A stretch of 64,000 bases of DNA from Atriophallophorus winterbourni (taxonomy: Eukaryota > Platyhelminthes > Trematoda > Plagiorchiida > Microphallidae), in assembly GCA_013407085.1 (NCBI GenBank), contig JACCGJ010002683.1, positions 1 through 64,000 on the forward strand. Direction: 5' to 3'. Each line of letters begins with the position of its first letter. Within the stretch, counting starts at the first letter, position 1. Of the stretch, positions 22,164 through 34,399 are shown piece by piece. The notes under the pieces were generated by a model. That model saw only the letters and a program-made list of their open reading frames with translations. It had not been told where the DNA came from and did not search any database. The position numbers and the translations under genes are program-made.

Positions 22164-24405
22164 TGTTCGATATGATCAGCCAAACCCTACCTACATAGAT
22201 TTCACGCATAACTGCGACGTTAGTATACAAGTACAACAAGTGGCAATGCATTGTCCCCAAGTATCATACCAACGTTCTTCTAGTTTTGAAAATAATCGTG
22301 GCCACATTTTATCATTAAATATCCATATTTACATGCTTTTCAATTATACACTACCAGCTTTGTTGTATTTACGCTCACCCATCATTATAGTGCGCTGTAT
22401 TATGAGTCGCTAGGATTTGTTGTAATTCAAGCGAGGGTAGAAGAATGTTCCGAATTTAAGATCTTCACCGAGACGAGGCATTGCCGTATCAGTCGTGACC
22501 GACCCTCGTGATTAGGTCATAATGCATCCTAATTGCTTCCCGCTACACGAGAAATTCTGGTTTATGTTTTACTACCAGGTTGTAAAATTCCGGTCTTTAA
22601 TGAAGCCTTTGGGGTAGTTTATCGATAAAGGGTTCAAGTGTATAAACACTAAGCTATCCACACACACAACGTGTATTCCATCCGATCAAGCTTCCTCGCC
22701 GTGTTTAGCTATGAACCTGGTGTTTACGATATACTTTTATTATCAGTAAGGTGTTTTATATATTAACGATTGTTATACCGGCTGCGTAATGTGCCTCCAC
22801 GTCAAATTAATTCCTAGTCTGATGGCTTTGCATAGCATAACATCCCGCCTAATATTCATGCCCCAGTAGCCACGATAAGAAGAGCTTGGACTGCTTCCGT
22901 GCATTGGAGCGAAAACCCACCCGATTCGAATATCACGCGATTAGCTGGTATTCTCGTATTGACCTTATTTTTTTATTAGTCACGAACCCAACTATAGCGG
23001 ACCGCTTCAAACACACCGCGTGTCTGAACATGTTCAACAATTGCTGTCAGAACGGTGATTAAAATTAATTATAAATCAATGCGCGCGCACACATGGCATA
23101 TGAGCGGGCAACAAGGCAAATACATCGATCGAGGCGAATCGTTTCATGTGTGAGTCGGTCGCGCGATATGAGAAGGGGTGCGCGTAAACGGGTGGGTATA
23201 AGCACACAAGGCAGAGCTGAAAGTGAATGCATGTGTTGGACAAAATTTCAACACACGTATAATTTTGGTGACCACAGATTGCATAGGCTCATGAGATTCT
23301 CAAGCTCACGAGAACGGCATATCGACTTTACGCAAGACGCAATTAGGCAACAGGCTATCTACTTGACTCTACATCTCACAGAATACCGTGTTTCGGTGAC
23401 GATAACCACTCGTTCTCGCGTGAATTCGTGATTAAGGATTACGTGGGCATTTGACATTTGATCAGTGGCATAGTGATGGGCATTTTAATATTATGAGAGC
23501 TTCAATCTTTGTAGTGGATGCTTATTTTCTGAACTTAGCTCAACCCATTGTAAATGAAATCGAAACTAAGCACGGGTATAATATAACGAGCGTCGGCTAA
23601 GACGTCGATGACGATCAAAGGGAGCTAGAGGCTAACCACTTCCTATTCGGAGAGCAATTCATTAAGCAATGGTAGTGACCAAAAGTGAGTTTAGCGGCTT
23701 CATAGCGTACAAAATATTACTTTACAATCGTTTATAAGATGCTATACGCAACGAGTTATTTTTTTAATAACAATCCTTCGACGAAACTGTTATCAAGCCG
23801 GATCATTACGTAGAATAAGATCGGCTATCCCATTCAGCAATACAGACAAATAGTGCAACGGGAACCGGGCACCATAGTTACTTTAATGACATCGCAACCT
23901 ATTACGGGATGTCGATGATCGAGCGACTAATAGAAGCACTCTAGTAGCTTTCTTAAATAAGACAGTAATAAAAATGAGCAAGAAAACACGTTGTGCAATC
24001 ATATCCGATCGATCAAAAAATACCAAGTGTTGTTGGAGACCACCCTCACATTTCACGTTAAAAATTATGAAATTATAAAAACACGTTCGGCCACTATTGG
24101 ATGTTCATTCAGACCTGCACCCGATGCAATAATTCAAAGCAACTTCCTACAGCACTAAAGCTATTACATTTCCAGGACATTGAGATGACTAGAGTGCATA
24201 TCTGCAAAGGCCAGGATGTAGCATGGGCGGTACAAATCACTAAATTCATGGTTACGAATAGTTATCCGTAGCCCTGGTTGCAATTAACACTGATACCGAC
24301 AGAATAAAAAGAAATCACAGTGAAAACAGTCTATTAAACATAAGAGTCGAGAAAATAAACAACGTTTGATACCTCACACAAAAATCTGTAAATGTCACTT
24401 CCGTG
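22164..24405. other. No supported gene; GC-richer patch near 23 kb
   Basis: The 112-codon ORF at 23093-23431 is arginine-rich with no recognisable domain. The text GTATAAGC near 23198 and TTTGGTGACCAC near 23263 faintly recall an LTR promoter and a tRNA primer-binding site, but I could not find a second LTR. The rest is unassigned. Confidence 0.35.
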
Positions 24406-24990
24406 TCAAGTAATTGTATCTTCCTTCGAGTAAACAGAACGCCACGTGGGACAGGAATAAGAACATTCTGTTGAGGTTGGGATATCCTGAGAATTTAGAA
24501 AGCGCCTTAGCATGAGGGGCGTACCGGGGGAACAGGAACAAAGCGGTGGTTCGGGAGAACCCGGATCGAAGTTCAGAGCTGCGAAACGGTTTTCCATAGC
24601 GTGTTGATCGTTATCAATTCGCTCGGTCGTGGATGTCGTTCTCGGGTCTAGGTTATCCAGTGAATTCGTCGGAGGCCTTGAGAAAAATCCGCTGGATGCT
24701 TCAGTTTGTGCACATTCTCCGCAATGACCCCAGGAACTTTTTTCACCGAAACGCGGTTGTAAATGCACTTCATTTTTGTGGTCCACCCTGAGCTCCTTTG
24801 GATAGGTGACATCACCGGAACTGTCAAAAAATTTTGATATACACGATTGAGAAACATCAGAAAGAGAACTGGCTGCTTCACGAGTATTTCCTGCTGGATG
24901 ACGCTTGCGCCTACCAGGCGGAGGCCAATTACCATCGTCATCCGAAGACGACTCGTCGGTGAAAAATGTGAACACAGTAGGAGAAAACAT
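24406..24990 (-). CDS. Candidate host protein or first exon, serine/proline-rich, unrecognised
   Basis: This 194-codon frame is the longest in the window that is not transposon-like, and it is clearly richer in G+C than its surroundings. The ATG has an in-frame TGA seven codons upstream, so the start is plausible, with G at -3. The N-terminus has an acidic patch (DESSSDDDG, about 13-21), then PPPGRRKRHP (about 23-33), which could act as a nuclear localisation signal. The middle is serine/threonine-rich and looks disordered. Near the end, ENRFAALNFDPGSPEPP and SPGTPLMLRRFLNSQDIP (about 132-170) look like a conserved linear motif with SP and TP sites of the CDK/MAPK type. I do not recognise the family. 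No clear splice donor or poly(A) signal follows. It may be a single-exon gene, a first exon, or chance. Confidence 0.5.
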   Translation of the reverse strand: MFSPTVFTFFTDESSSDDDGNWPPPGRRKRHPAGNTREAASSLSDVSQSCISKFFDSSGDVTYPKELRVDHKNEVHLQPRFGEKSSWGHCGECAQTEASSGFFSRPPTNSLDNLDPRTTSTTERIDNDQHAMENRFAALNFDPGSPEPPLCSCSPGTPLMLRRFLNSQDIPTSTECSYSCPTWRSVYSKEDTIT

Positions 24991-25185
24991 AACGAAAGAT
25001 GCTGACTGGCGTCAAGCAATCTATAAATACGCTCAATCATTTGTCGTCTGTCCGTCTATCTAACTGGAAGAATATTCGCCAATCAGATATCAGGACAAGC
25101 TAGCGAATGAAACATGTGATTTAAAAGATTTGATTGGACCACGAGTAAAATTTGAAGGTCATTCCTAGGCTGTGTCGAACGTCAT

Positions 25186-25205
25186 ATCACGTGATAGTCA
25201 CGTGA
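25186..25205. promoter_or_regulatory. Paired CACGTG E-boxes upstream of the 194-codon ORF
   Basis: ATCACGTGAT (25186-25195) and TCACGTGA (25198-25205) put two CACGTG cores 11 bp apart, about one helical turn. CCAAT-type boxes occur nearer the ORF (CCAATCAG around 25079, ATTGGACC around 25133). They lie about 90-215 bp upstream of the minus-strand ATG at 24990. CACGTG is the core site of bHLH-zip factors of the Myc/USF class. A regulatory role is inferred from position only. Confidence 0.35.
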
Positions 25206-26387
25206 GCCTACAAGATGTGGGTAAAACGCTGGCTGTGACACGGTTGGCCTAACTGGTTATCAATTTGGTCCTGCTTCAGGTTTCCTTACCTGATTAGTCC
25301 TAAATCTTTTGTGTGTATATTAAACCACTCTTTTTCCGCTGCAGTTTTAGCATATGGTTTCAGGTGCCGATTAAAGTAAATTTAAGAAAACCGCTATGAA
25401 TGCTTTATTGTAGAGCTTGATATGAGTAAACAGGTTTTTACCTTGACATGGACTGACAGAAAATAATATTTTAATACGTTATTCTAAGTTGTAGTGATTA
25501 GATGAATCAATTGCTTATGTTTGCTTGAACCTATGGTCTGGCACTTATATAAATTCATCTGAACACTCCTACATCATAATTTAGACTGGTATTCGCCATT
25601 AAATATTCGTGCGATAACACTATTTAAAGGCAGAACTGTACAGTTGCAACTCTCTTTTTCGTATATGCTTGCTCATCGCGATTATATTCTGTAGTTACTG
25701 TTCCAAGTTGCGACACAGACGAATGTTACGACGAAACCACACAGACTGCCTTCACCATCAAGATAATAAATCTATTGTGTATAAATTATTCAAGCATATA
25801 ACCTGAGAAACGAAATCCTTGATCTGAACTAACTCGTGATGGACAAGTTTACACAATGAAAAATAATTGCGTTGCTTGGGTATAATTTATGAGTTGACTT
25901 TGTTCAGCTGTTTCGCTTGCTCTTCCTGACAAATTACTGCAAACATATCAGATCTGCTCTGTTAACGTTTCTTAATCTGATATTGTTTCCGCTACCGGCC
26001 AAAGTCGAGACATCGTTAATGCGTTTATCAGTGCTATTTATAATTATCCAGTAACCCTATCGATCCTAAAAAATCTTTTGTTATGTTGGAATTTTTCGGC
26101 CTTTCAATAGTTCAAATTGTATAGGACCAACAAGCGTTGAGCTCTGTGAGTTGCAACCTGAGACACCCCGTAGCAAGGCGGTGCACATGATTTATGGAGA
26201 GCGTTGCTGAGTTAAATGTGAGGCTGAGTTGAAAATGAATTCCTTCGTAACAAAAATCTGCTCAAATGTCCAGTTTTTATTTGGTATTGCTTCAGCGAAG
26301 GACATAATTTATATTTCGTTGATGTTTGTAAGAAAAAAAGCATAGACGGACTGCGTAAAGGTTACGGTGACAGATTAATCGGAAGGG
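25206..26387. other. No recognisable gene
   Basis: AT-rich spacer between the candidate ORF's upstream region and a LINE fragment. I see no motif-bearing ORF, repeat end or structured RNA. Confidence 0.4.
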
Positions 26388-26950
26388 TTAGATTGTGACT
26401 GCGGGTCGGGAGATCGGAACCAATTTTTTAAAGAGGTGTCTGAGTGGTGGGACACCGTATGGATTATTCGATGTCAGGATTAAGTCAGCTCGGATGCGTC
26501 TGCGCTCGAGGGTGCACAATCCAAATCTAGTCTGCTTAAAGGGTAGATTTTGCAATCCAGTAACTATTTTAGTTGCCTTATGATAAATGCTTTCGAGGTT
26601 CGAGATGTCTTTTTCCATTCATTGTGTCCAAGCTTGTATTCTATAGTCCACAAATAGATGTATATATGTATTGGGTATAATTGACAATGAGTGCAGTGGG
26701 AAACGTTCGAAATTCGTCTGAGTAAGCCGAGTACACGCTTGTAGACGGCCGAACACTGCAGGCCGTTTTTCAAATTTCCGCAAACCCAGACACCGAGATC
26801 TGTCTGCTATGTACTCCACACAAGAGAGTGACTGCAAAGTATGTATGAGAAAGGGAAAGATTTCCCAACTTGCAACATTTTTCATTTGCGGAAGTTGAAT
26901 GGCAGCTTGTTTCGAATTGACCACCGGTGCAGCTTATTTAAGTCATGCTC
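26388..26950 (-). pseudogene. CR1-like LINE ORF2 fragment, 3'-truncated
   Basis: Minus-strand frames read NKLPFNFRK (about 26890), LGLRKFEKRPAVFGRLQACT / NGLQCSAVYKRVLGLLRRIS in alternate frames, VDYRIQAWTQ, then KKDISNLESIYHKATKIVTG and LERRRIRADLILTSN. These blocks run from just after the RT active site to the start of the C-terminal domain. At least two frameshifts are needed. The copy stops near 26388, well short of a LINE 3' end. A related copy at 62640-62990 breaks at a similar place. Confidence 0.8.
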
Positions 26951-26957
26951 ACGGTTT

Positions 26958-27045
26958 AGTGTTATTTTCAATTGAATTGAATTCAATTTTAATGGTCTAA
27001 AATGTATGTAGCCTTACAGAATCATTCCCACAGAATAATATGGGA
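26958..27045 (-). mobile_element. CR1-like LINE 3' UTR and tail
   Basis: On the minus strand CTGTAAGGCTACATACATTT leads into AGACCATTAAAA and an AATTGAATTC-type tail, the same terminal module as at 22130-22163. No coding part remains. Confidence 0.6.
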
Positions 27046-27087
27046 AATAGGAACAATATAATAGACAAAAGACGGGACTAGTTTGCT

Positions 27088-27178
27088 TAGCGAATACTTT
27101 CATTTATTCGCCTATTATCGCCCTAACATTTAATAGCGAATACTTTCCTTTGTTCGCCTATTATCGCCCTAACATTTA
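27088..27178. repeat. 46-bp tandem duplication
   Basis: Copies 27088-27132 and 27134-27178 (45 bp each) differ at two positions. The unit begins TAGCGAATACTTTC and ends CCCTAACATTTA. Confidence 0.95.
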
Positions 27179-27869
27179 TTGATCAAAAAAGTCATGTGAA
27201 TGGATCAGACAGTTCATTCTAGCGCTTGCAATTTTGGTGAGCGAGAAAATTACTTAATTATTATCTCCAAACCTATTTCATTTTTGGCTGAGTGCACAAT
27301 AAATATGGCTTAAGAACAGCCTGGCTAGCGAAATTGAATTGAATTCCGAAAACTGAATGCTTCCAATGAGGTAGAAAGCTCTGATTTCAAACCCCAATGG
27401 GTTACCCCACTGCGGGAAATGCTCCGGGAGAAAACCATGAGGAATATGCCAGATTAATGCTCCATAAACAGATAGTTCAAGCACATCCTCCTCTTTTTAT
27501 CATCTTGCACTTGGGAGTGCAACAAACCTGAAGTGGGGTTGAGAAGAAAACTCGTATCGTTTTTCCCGCGAAAATTCGTGACAATATCCAGTTCTATGAC
27601 AGCTCACACCCCATGCACTTACATGGCAGTGTCTTTTACATATTTTGAGCTATATGATACGGCGTTTCAGCGACGTGACACGTCTTCGGCTCTTTTAGAG
27701 GCAGTGGTGAGAACTAAGCAAGCTGGGGTAATAAATATTCGGAAACATACTTATGTAGGATGTTGAGAAGCATAAAAAATCTGGATGTTGGTACTTAATC
27801 AATTACTGTGTGTTTTAATGGACTGCCTGAGCATCGTCACATCTTAAAGATATCGAGGTATCAAATGCT

Positions 27870-28480
27870 GAAGCACTTTCGAAAGCTGCATTAGAGAGAA
27901 TGGTCACCCAACTCCGACCGCGCCGTCTACTGACGAGGTCATTTGTCCAGAATTAAAAATGGTCTTATACCAAAAGGTCTTCTCTATGGTGAATTAAAAT
28001 AGAGGTAGGCCGCGCAAAAGTGACGTGGAAGCTTTTGCCATTGGGACCGGAACAGAGGATGAGGCAGGCACTGAACACACATTGTTCATCTCCGACTTAG
28101 ACTGTTGAAACGCCAATTGAAAACCAATTAAAGACGTTTGAACTATTAAGTTCAAGATAATCCAGATCAACGAAACAAGTTCGTAAACGCTATTTCCGAA
28201 CTGTTGGTAGGATTATTAACCCAGTTGGTCAACAATGTTCCAAACTAGAAATCACTACTCAGACTACAGAATTACGCCACCGATGAGACTATGTCCATTA
28301 AGACCTCACTCGGTTCTCTTTCAAGAGATACTCGATCAAATCTTGCTTCTGAATACCGTTTCATCAGAAGATATTCGATATTGGAGGGAACTGCATTTAA
28401 ATTAGCGACTGTAGCGAATATAGGTGATTATAAGGGACTGTGCCGTCTGTTTCGTACCGCATCTGGCCGTCATAGCTGAG
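27870..28480 (+). pseudogene. Decayed LINE linker fragments upstream of the RTE copy
   Basis: Near 27990 the plus-strand frame RIKNGLIPKGLLYGELK resembles the RMxxxRxPKxLLYGEL box of another LINE class. At 28291-28479 the ORF ends with ATVANIGDYKGLCRLFRTAS-GRHS, which resembles the linker between endonuclease and reverse transcriptase in RTE-type elements (a G-N/D-x-x-x-LxxLxRxxSGR pattern). These may be remnants of one or two insertions. Only the second could be colinear with the reverse transcriptase at 29265. Confidence 0.4.
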
Positions 28481-29264
28481 TGATATTTCAGGGTAGCTGA
28501 TCATTGATTGCGATGCTTAGATAAATTTAGATCTTCAGTCAGTTGACAAACTGCCATCCAACCATCAGTATGCATATCATCGCTTTGTTGCAGCACTATA
28601 GCTACTCAGTTTATTTTAGTGCCCATCGGAGTAAGAAATTCTGAGTGTTTTGTGCGACTGATAAAATGAAGGTAATGACGGTATATCCGTTGATCTTATT
28701 CAAGCCTGTTCGAGTGCACTAATACTCCACTACAACAATCATTTAGCTGTAACCCCAGACTAAAACCTTCCATAAGACTGGCGTACTCCCATTCTTATGA
28801 CGTTACCAAAATGTAGAGATAAACATGTGTGCGGTCACTGCCGTGGTATAAGCCTCATCAATAGTGCAGTTGAGCATAACTTTTTACCAGAATATCGTTT
28901 TTAATCAATGAATAACTACGAAAGAGGATGTGGATGCCCTGGGATTGCCTAGCGTCTACATCGTTCGAAAATGTGAACGTGAATGCTTAACAATGTGCAA
29001 TGGCGTAATTCGAAACATTAATGAAGCCGAGGGGAGAGACGTATCAAAAAATTATACCGGATGGGTTCATGGAGTGAATTCCATCTCTCTATTGATATGA
29101 ATCGTGTACAGATGTTTTACTTAAGTTATCTACAAGCAAAATGCTTCAAATAGAGCTAGCTCGCACAGCGATGAAGTAGTAACAGCATTCTGGTCTCATG
29201 TGGTGCATCAAAGACCTCATAATAAGCATTCTCAATCAACGAAATAATTTGTCTTTGGTGTAGT

Positions 29265-30705
29265 GGATCAATACTAGCCACCGTGATTCTGAATTTGTAT
29301 AAGAAGAACAGGCTGGTTTCAGAGGAGGACGCGGGTGTGTGGACCAAATCTTCACGCTCCGCCAAATTTTGGAGCAAAGTTACCAATACGCACGTCCAAC
29401 AATTATCGTCTTTCTTGACATACGAGCAGCCTTTGATTCCATTGACAGAACCGCTCTCTGGGACTGTCTCATTCGCCATGGTGTCCCACCGAAGTACGTA
29501 ATCCTGCTCAAGAAGCTGTACTGCCACACCACCGGCAGAGTCAAAGCCTATGGTGATTTATCCAAGCAGTTTACCATTTCCAGCGGGGTTCGTCAAGGAT
29601 GTCCGATCTCCCCATTCCTATTCAACTTTGCGATTGACGATGTCATGCAGGCAGCAACAGCTCAGCTACCGAATTGTGGGATCGACCTGCTCCCCGGTCG
29701 ACGAGTTATGGATCTGGACTATGCTGACGACATTGCTCTCCTCGGAGAGGATGCTTGCGCCATACAAAGCGCTTTGGATCTACTCGTTGATCAGTTGTCG
29801 CTGTATGGATTACATTTCTCTCCGTCAAAATGCAAAGTGTTCCTACAGGATTGGACAGACCCAACACTTGATTTGACGATCGAAGACCATAAACTGGAAG
29901 TGACTGACAGATTCACCTACCTAGGGAGCTGCATCACCACTGGGGGCGATATCGAAGCTGAAATCACAGCACGGATTGCAAGAGCACCTCATGCAACGGC
30001 ATCTGTGGCGCCGACGCGATGTTGGATTACGCTTGAAGGGCAGAGTGTACCAGGCCACCGTACGAGCAGTTCTACTGTATGGCTGCGAGACGTGGACGCT
30101 GCGTCAAGCCGATAGTCAACGATTATCGACGTTTGATCAGCGCTGCCTGAGGAGTATAGCTCGTCTAAGCTGGCAACACAGAGTCAGAAATGATGACGTC
30201 AGGAGGGCAGTCCTCGGCGATCACTCTGTGCCACTCTCCGATCATATATCCATGTGCCAGCTGAGATGGCTGGGGCACGTTCTCCGTATGGATAAGCGAC
30301 GCCTTCCTCGCCTAGCTCTTTTTGCTCTCGCTGGACCTGATTGGAAACGTCGCCGTGGCGGACAAAGGAATACCTGGCGGAAGACCCGCAAGCGTCTAAC
30401 AGCCCCACTAGACATCGTGGGAACATCGCGCTTACCAGGGTGGGGTCCGAGGGCCCGTGAAGATATGTGGCTGATAACACTCAGTGTGATGGCAAAAGAA
30501 AGGAACCAGTGGCGAGAATGTTGCCATGCTTGTGTTCCCGTTTATCAGTGACCCTCCCTAATTCCAAAAAGACAAAAAAGATTAAAAACGGCATGTGTAA
30601 ACAGACAAAAAATCTCCCTTTTTTCTTTCTTTCATCATGTACCTTCTTCATGGTATACTTGTTGGCACATCGTCTGCAAAGACTTGTGTAATAATAATAA
30701 ATATG
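29265..30705 (+). pseudogene. RTE-clade LINE reverse transcriptase to 3' end, frameshifted
   Basis: This is the best preserved polymerase in the window. It starts with SILATVILNLYKKNR, then, after a frameshift and the frame entry at 29303, EEQAGFRGGRGCVDQIFTLR. It continues with motif A (FLDIRAAFDSIDR), motif B (SGVRQGCPISPFLFN), motif C (MDLDYADDIALL) and FTYLGSCITTGGDIEAEI. A second frameshift near 29980 moves into 29976-30551, with VRAVLLYGCETWTLRQADSQ, FDQRCLRSIARLSWQHRVRN, RWLGHVLRMDKRRLP and a GGQRNTWRK box. The 3' end is short and closes with TAATAATAATAAA (about 30689-30702), the simple-repeat tail of RTE elements. The catalytic YADD is intact, but the frameshifts block a full product. 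The endonuclease is not found in frame upstream. Confidence 0.9.
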
Positions 30706-32114
30706 TATGAATTACGTTAACGAGACAATATTCGCACTCATGCCCCATGCCCTTCGTAGTACAACGAAAAACTGAACGTAGTTCTACCTTGTATATCAAT
30801 GTGGATTGTGCTCAATAACTGGAAGGCACCGAACGATTAGAAATATGAACCACAATCGCTTGTGGGCATTGATAGCGGAGTTATCACAACCTTGATTTTA
30901 CTTTTCAACGAGACTACCTAAAAACTCATCAAATATTCTCTTCCTTACGTTACTGTAATCACTTCGAAATTACCATGGCAGTGTTCGTTGTTTCTAAACC
31001 CGTGTTATTATCGATCGCACAACCTGAGTTTGTAAACTAAAATGCTAATGGTATGTTGTGATTTCGTCATCTGTGTATGCGCCCTTACACGTTAGCTAGT
31101 GACCAAACCACATTTACCAAGTTCAAGCACTCACATCAGCGAATAAGCATCACATGATTTCATCATTCAGAATGATGAAATCATCGTTCATACCAGTGTT
31201 TTCTATCGCGTTCATACGACTGTGTGCGTGCGCGCGCTTTGATGCAGTTAATCGGGTCAAGGTTAGTCTGATCAGACCACGACACAAACATGTTATTTAA
31301 GGTCACACTAGGTGTGTCGAACATGACAAGGGGTGTTGGTTGCTAAGTGACGGGAATGTGGCTTGACAAGTCGCAGACGGGTCAGGTCGAGATAGTTGCT
31401 GACATGAATGTGGAGCTATCACATTTGCATACCCAAACTGCGTAGGCGGATACTTAAATTGGCTGACGTGATTGGGACGGAGGAATGGTGGGGATGCGAG
31501 GATTCCGGCAAAACCATCAAAGAAAAACAAAAACCGGTAGTGGAGTGTAAATTATAATAAAACAATCAAAGTTATGCTAATCTAGTAATGATGTAGATCA
31601 GTTTGACCCAGTTTCACAATGTTCATGACTCAATGTCTGGTCACCATGTGTTTGGCTGTAGGTATCCAAACCATTGTTGGGGATTAAATGGGAGATGTGC
31701 GAGCACAATAGTTTTCCTAGTAAAACATGGGGACTTAAGTTCGCGAAGCATTATCGCCGAATGTAACGCAGCGAAGTGCATCGTAAATACGTGTTCCATC
31801 CTTATTTGAGATTTAAAAACAAACTGAAAAATTCGCCAATAAACAATGTGTAATTTTTGGGGAGAAAGGATTGTAAGTATTGTAAGGGCTTGAGGAACCG
31901 CTGAGCACTGGCCACATTGCGAGGTCGACAAGCGAAAACATAAACCTGTTTCCCTAGAATATTAATGATTTTTTCAACCTTATGTAACAGTGGTCGTAAG
32001 TTTCCATATCTATCTACTATCTTCACGCTGCTCATTAAACTTAAACTTGTCGTGGCCAAGTAGAAAGGAGTACAAGAAATGCTAGTAATCCTAAAGCTGG
32101 TCAGGGAGACATGA
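30706..32114. other. No gene; a type A hammerhead half-site
   Basis: AAACCGGTAGTGGAGTGTAA (31531-31550) equals the 3' half of the type A hammerhead, but the CTGATGA half is absent. Otherwise only short unsupported ORFs are seen. Confidence 0.4.
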
Positions 32115-33345
32115 TTCAAGGTAATTCAACGTTTTTAAGGGTCTAAAAAGCAACAAACTTAACAATAACCATAGGATGGTAGAAATTATATTGTATGTGT
32201 ATAAAACAAGATAAGCGATTAGATTAAAGAGTATATAAGTTGCCGGGAAACTAATAATTAAATAAAAATTTGTTTAATTTCGTTTTAAAGTCGTGTAAGC
32301 TAGCGGAGTGATCAACGAGTTAGAATGTAAAGTGTTATAAGTAAAACAGACACGGACAGAATAAAAATGCCTCCTATAGTTTTGGTAGCAGAGGGGTTCC
32401 ACCAACACATATTCATGGATCCCATAATTTCTCGTATCACTTCGCGTGAATAGGCCATGTAAGGGACGGTTTAGTGTATGGAATATTTGCAAAGTAGGAT
32501 CAGGTTTCCTCTGACTCGTCGATAGGGAAGTCGAACATATTCATGTGAGCTATTTTTTCTTCATAAGGCTTGTTTCAGATGCTGAGAACTAGTTTTTTGA
32601 GCGGTGATAGATTCACTGCATAAGTTCTACGTACTTTTTGAGTCGCGGAGACTATGACTGCACAGCGTATTCCATGACTTGCCTCAATTATGTATTCATG
32701 ATAATTGGGAATATCTGAGGCAAAAATGTCCTAAATATTCACTTGAGTAGATTGAGGACATGTGTTGCCTTTAAATGTAATTTTCAACGACATGTGAACC
32801 TATATGGTATATGAATTCCACTTTATTCAACCATGTTCATGAAACTGCATTTGTTGAATTTAAATTGAAGTTTGTTCTTTAACGATCATTTGTGAAGCGT
32901 ATCAAGAAATTTTTGTAATAGCAGACAGTCTGAGCTACTGATTTCCACCGCAAATAACGTAATGTTACATCGAACAAATTCCGGTATTTCATTGACATAC
33001 ACCTGGATGAGGTTTGGACCCAGGACTGAACCTTGGGTAACACCGCTGTTTGCTGCGATTGATTTTGATAATGCACCGCCAACACGCACCTGTGTAGTGC
33101 GATTTGTTAGGGCGTCATTTAGCCAATTCAACAAATTTGCGGTGATAACTAGCCTTGCAATTTTCTGTAGTAATAGGCTCTGGTTAAAACGATCAAATGC
33201 TTTGGAGATATGTAGGTAGCAGGCGTATATTCCTTGCCCTTTATCTACCGCTTGTACTACATCGTACAGTAAATTAGATAAACAGGAATAATTCCATCTA
33301 AATCCATGCTGTTTTTTGAAAACGACTCATTATTTTTAAAAATAT
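32115..33345 (-). pseudogene. CR1-like LINE ORF2, 5'-truncated with 3' tail
   Basis: Minus-strand frames in order: FRWNYSCLSNLLYDVVQAVD (about 33290), KAFDRFNQSLLLQKIA, LLNWLNDALTNRTTQVRVGG, SGVTQGSVLGPNLIQVYVNE (motif B) and an altered motif C (LFAVEI instead of FADD). Then come MEYAVQS-like text near 32690, KPYEEKIAHMNMFDFP, HTLNRPLHGLFTRSDTRNYG and HFYSVRVCFTYNTLHSN (about 32370). The UTR ends in TTGCTTTTTAGACCCTTAAA (about 32133-32155). The interval between motif C and the C-terminal block is shorter than in other copies, so an internal deletion is likely. It is decayed and inactive. Confidence 0.85.
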
Positions 33346-33480
33346 TTCGTTAGATCATCAGCAATGAGGAGCTCAAATAATTTGGAAATCAATGGTAACA
33401 GAGTAACGGATCAGTAATTAGAAACATACAGCAATCGGGATTCAACAATAGAATGTTAAATTTGATGGAGGGATAAACAA

Positions 33481-33645
33481 CGTTATACTTAAATGCCACT
33501 GTTACATAGCTTTGTTTACCATTTATCCACAGTTTCAAGGCTCACTGAACCTATTCTTACTGTTTCCACCTGATGACGTCAACAGCCAGAAACCGGTAGT
33601 GGTGTGTAAGTACGGGGGATGTGAGTAACACATTGCTTTGTTGAA
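33481..33645 (+). repeat. Type A hammerhead repeat, plus copy
   Basis: This single partial unit begins at the TATACTTAAATGCCACTG block and runs through TTTCAAGGCTCACTGAACC to the GTGTGTAAGTACGGGGG side of the ribozyme, ending around GTAACACATTGC. It is flanked by unrelated AT-rich DNA. Confidence 0.8.
33556..33610 (+). ncRNA. Hammerhead-like ribozyme motif, type A
   Basis: CTTAC (33556-33560) pairs with GTAAG (33606-33610), and CCAC before the core pairs with GTGG after the cleavage site. The core CTGATGA (33570-33576) and GAAA (33589-33592) are intact, followed by ACCGGTA. Stem II (CGTCAACAGCCA) is one base shorter than the consensus and pairs poorly. Predicted cleavage is after 33598. Confidence 0.65.
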
Positions 33646-34399
33646 GGGAGACTTTACAAATTTATATCAATAATTTGGTGGTATTGTCCTGCTTTGATGT
33701 GCAGCAGTAGAGTCCTTCTGCCATAAGCAAACAACAACGCACTACATTGCTTGTCACTTATAACAAACGACGATCGAGAACACGCTGCCTGATACACGTG
33801 AATATTGGTTTCTTACTCCGTGATATAGGCTGCACTTGCGGTACAAATACTTTTATGAAAGAGGTAGGAAAGCGTTGGACCCTATGATTTGGAACGAACG
33901 TGCTATTCACCGCTCAATTCGGAGTTACTGTTTGAAGTGTCCTCATCAAGTTGGTTAAGAGCAGATATCACGTTCAGCTGCTAAATGCCGATCACACCGA
34001 CAGGATACAAATATCGCTGATGGATTCAGTTCTGTTATAGCTGTGAGTGAAGTGGGAGAGATTTTTACTTCCGAATTGGAATGTTTTATCACTCGAGACG
34101 CCGTGGAGCATGAAACCATCATGCGCTTATGATACGCATTCATTTTGTCGGTCTCGATCGAAGGTCAACAGTTACATTGTATACACATGAGCAGCTTACT
34201 ACTTGATGAACTCACGTGCAATCCTATATACGCATGACAATTTGTTTGATTTGTGTGAGTTTAGGTTTTCATACGAATTGAACATCGCTCAATTCTCGAA
34301 ACTTCGGGCTATTTACACTATGAAAGGTGTTTTATGGTGCAATACTGTAATTCTGTGTTCGAAATCTCTTGCTTATGACCTCGGGTGCTAATATTCGAA
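33646..34399. other. No gene; weak repeat pair with 36.7 kb
   Basis: The segment around 34085-34160 (CATCATGCGCTTATGATACG and GGTCTCGATCGA) resembles 36745-36800 (CTTCATGCGCTTGCGATATA and GTCGAGATCGAG) in order and spacing, suggesting a dispersed repeat of unknown type. Confidence 0.35.

Noticed and set aside
23093..23431. 112-codon arginine-rich ORF, and a possible LTR with primer-binding site near 23263
   Set aside because: The composition follows the local GC-rich patch. The primer-site match is only about eight bases and no second LTR was found.
24648..25040. 130-codon ORF on the same strand as the 194-codon candidate
   Set aside because: It overlaps the better frame, starts further upstream and shows no protein-like composition. 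It is probably a shadow frame.
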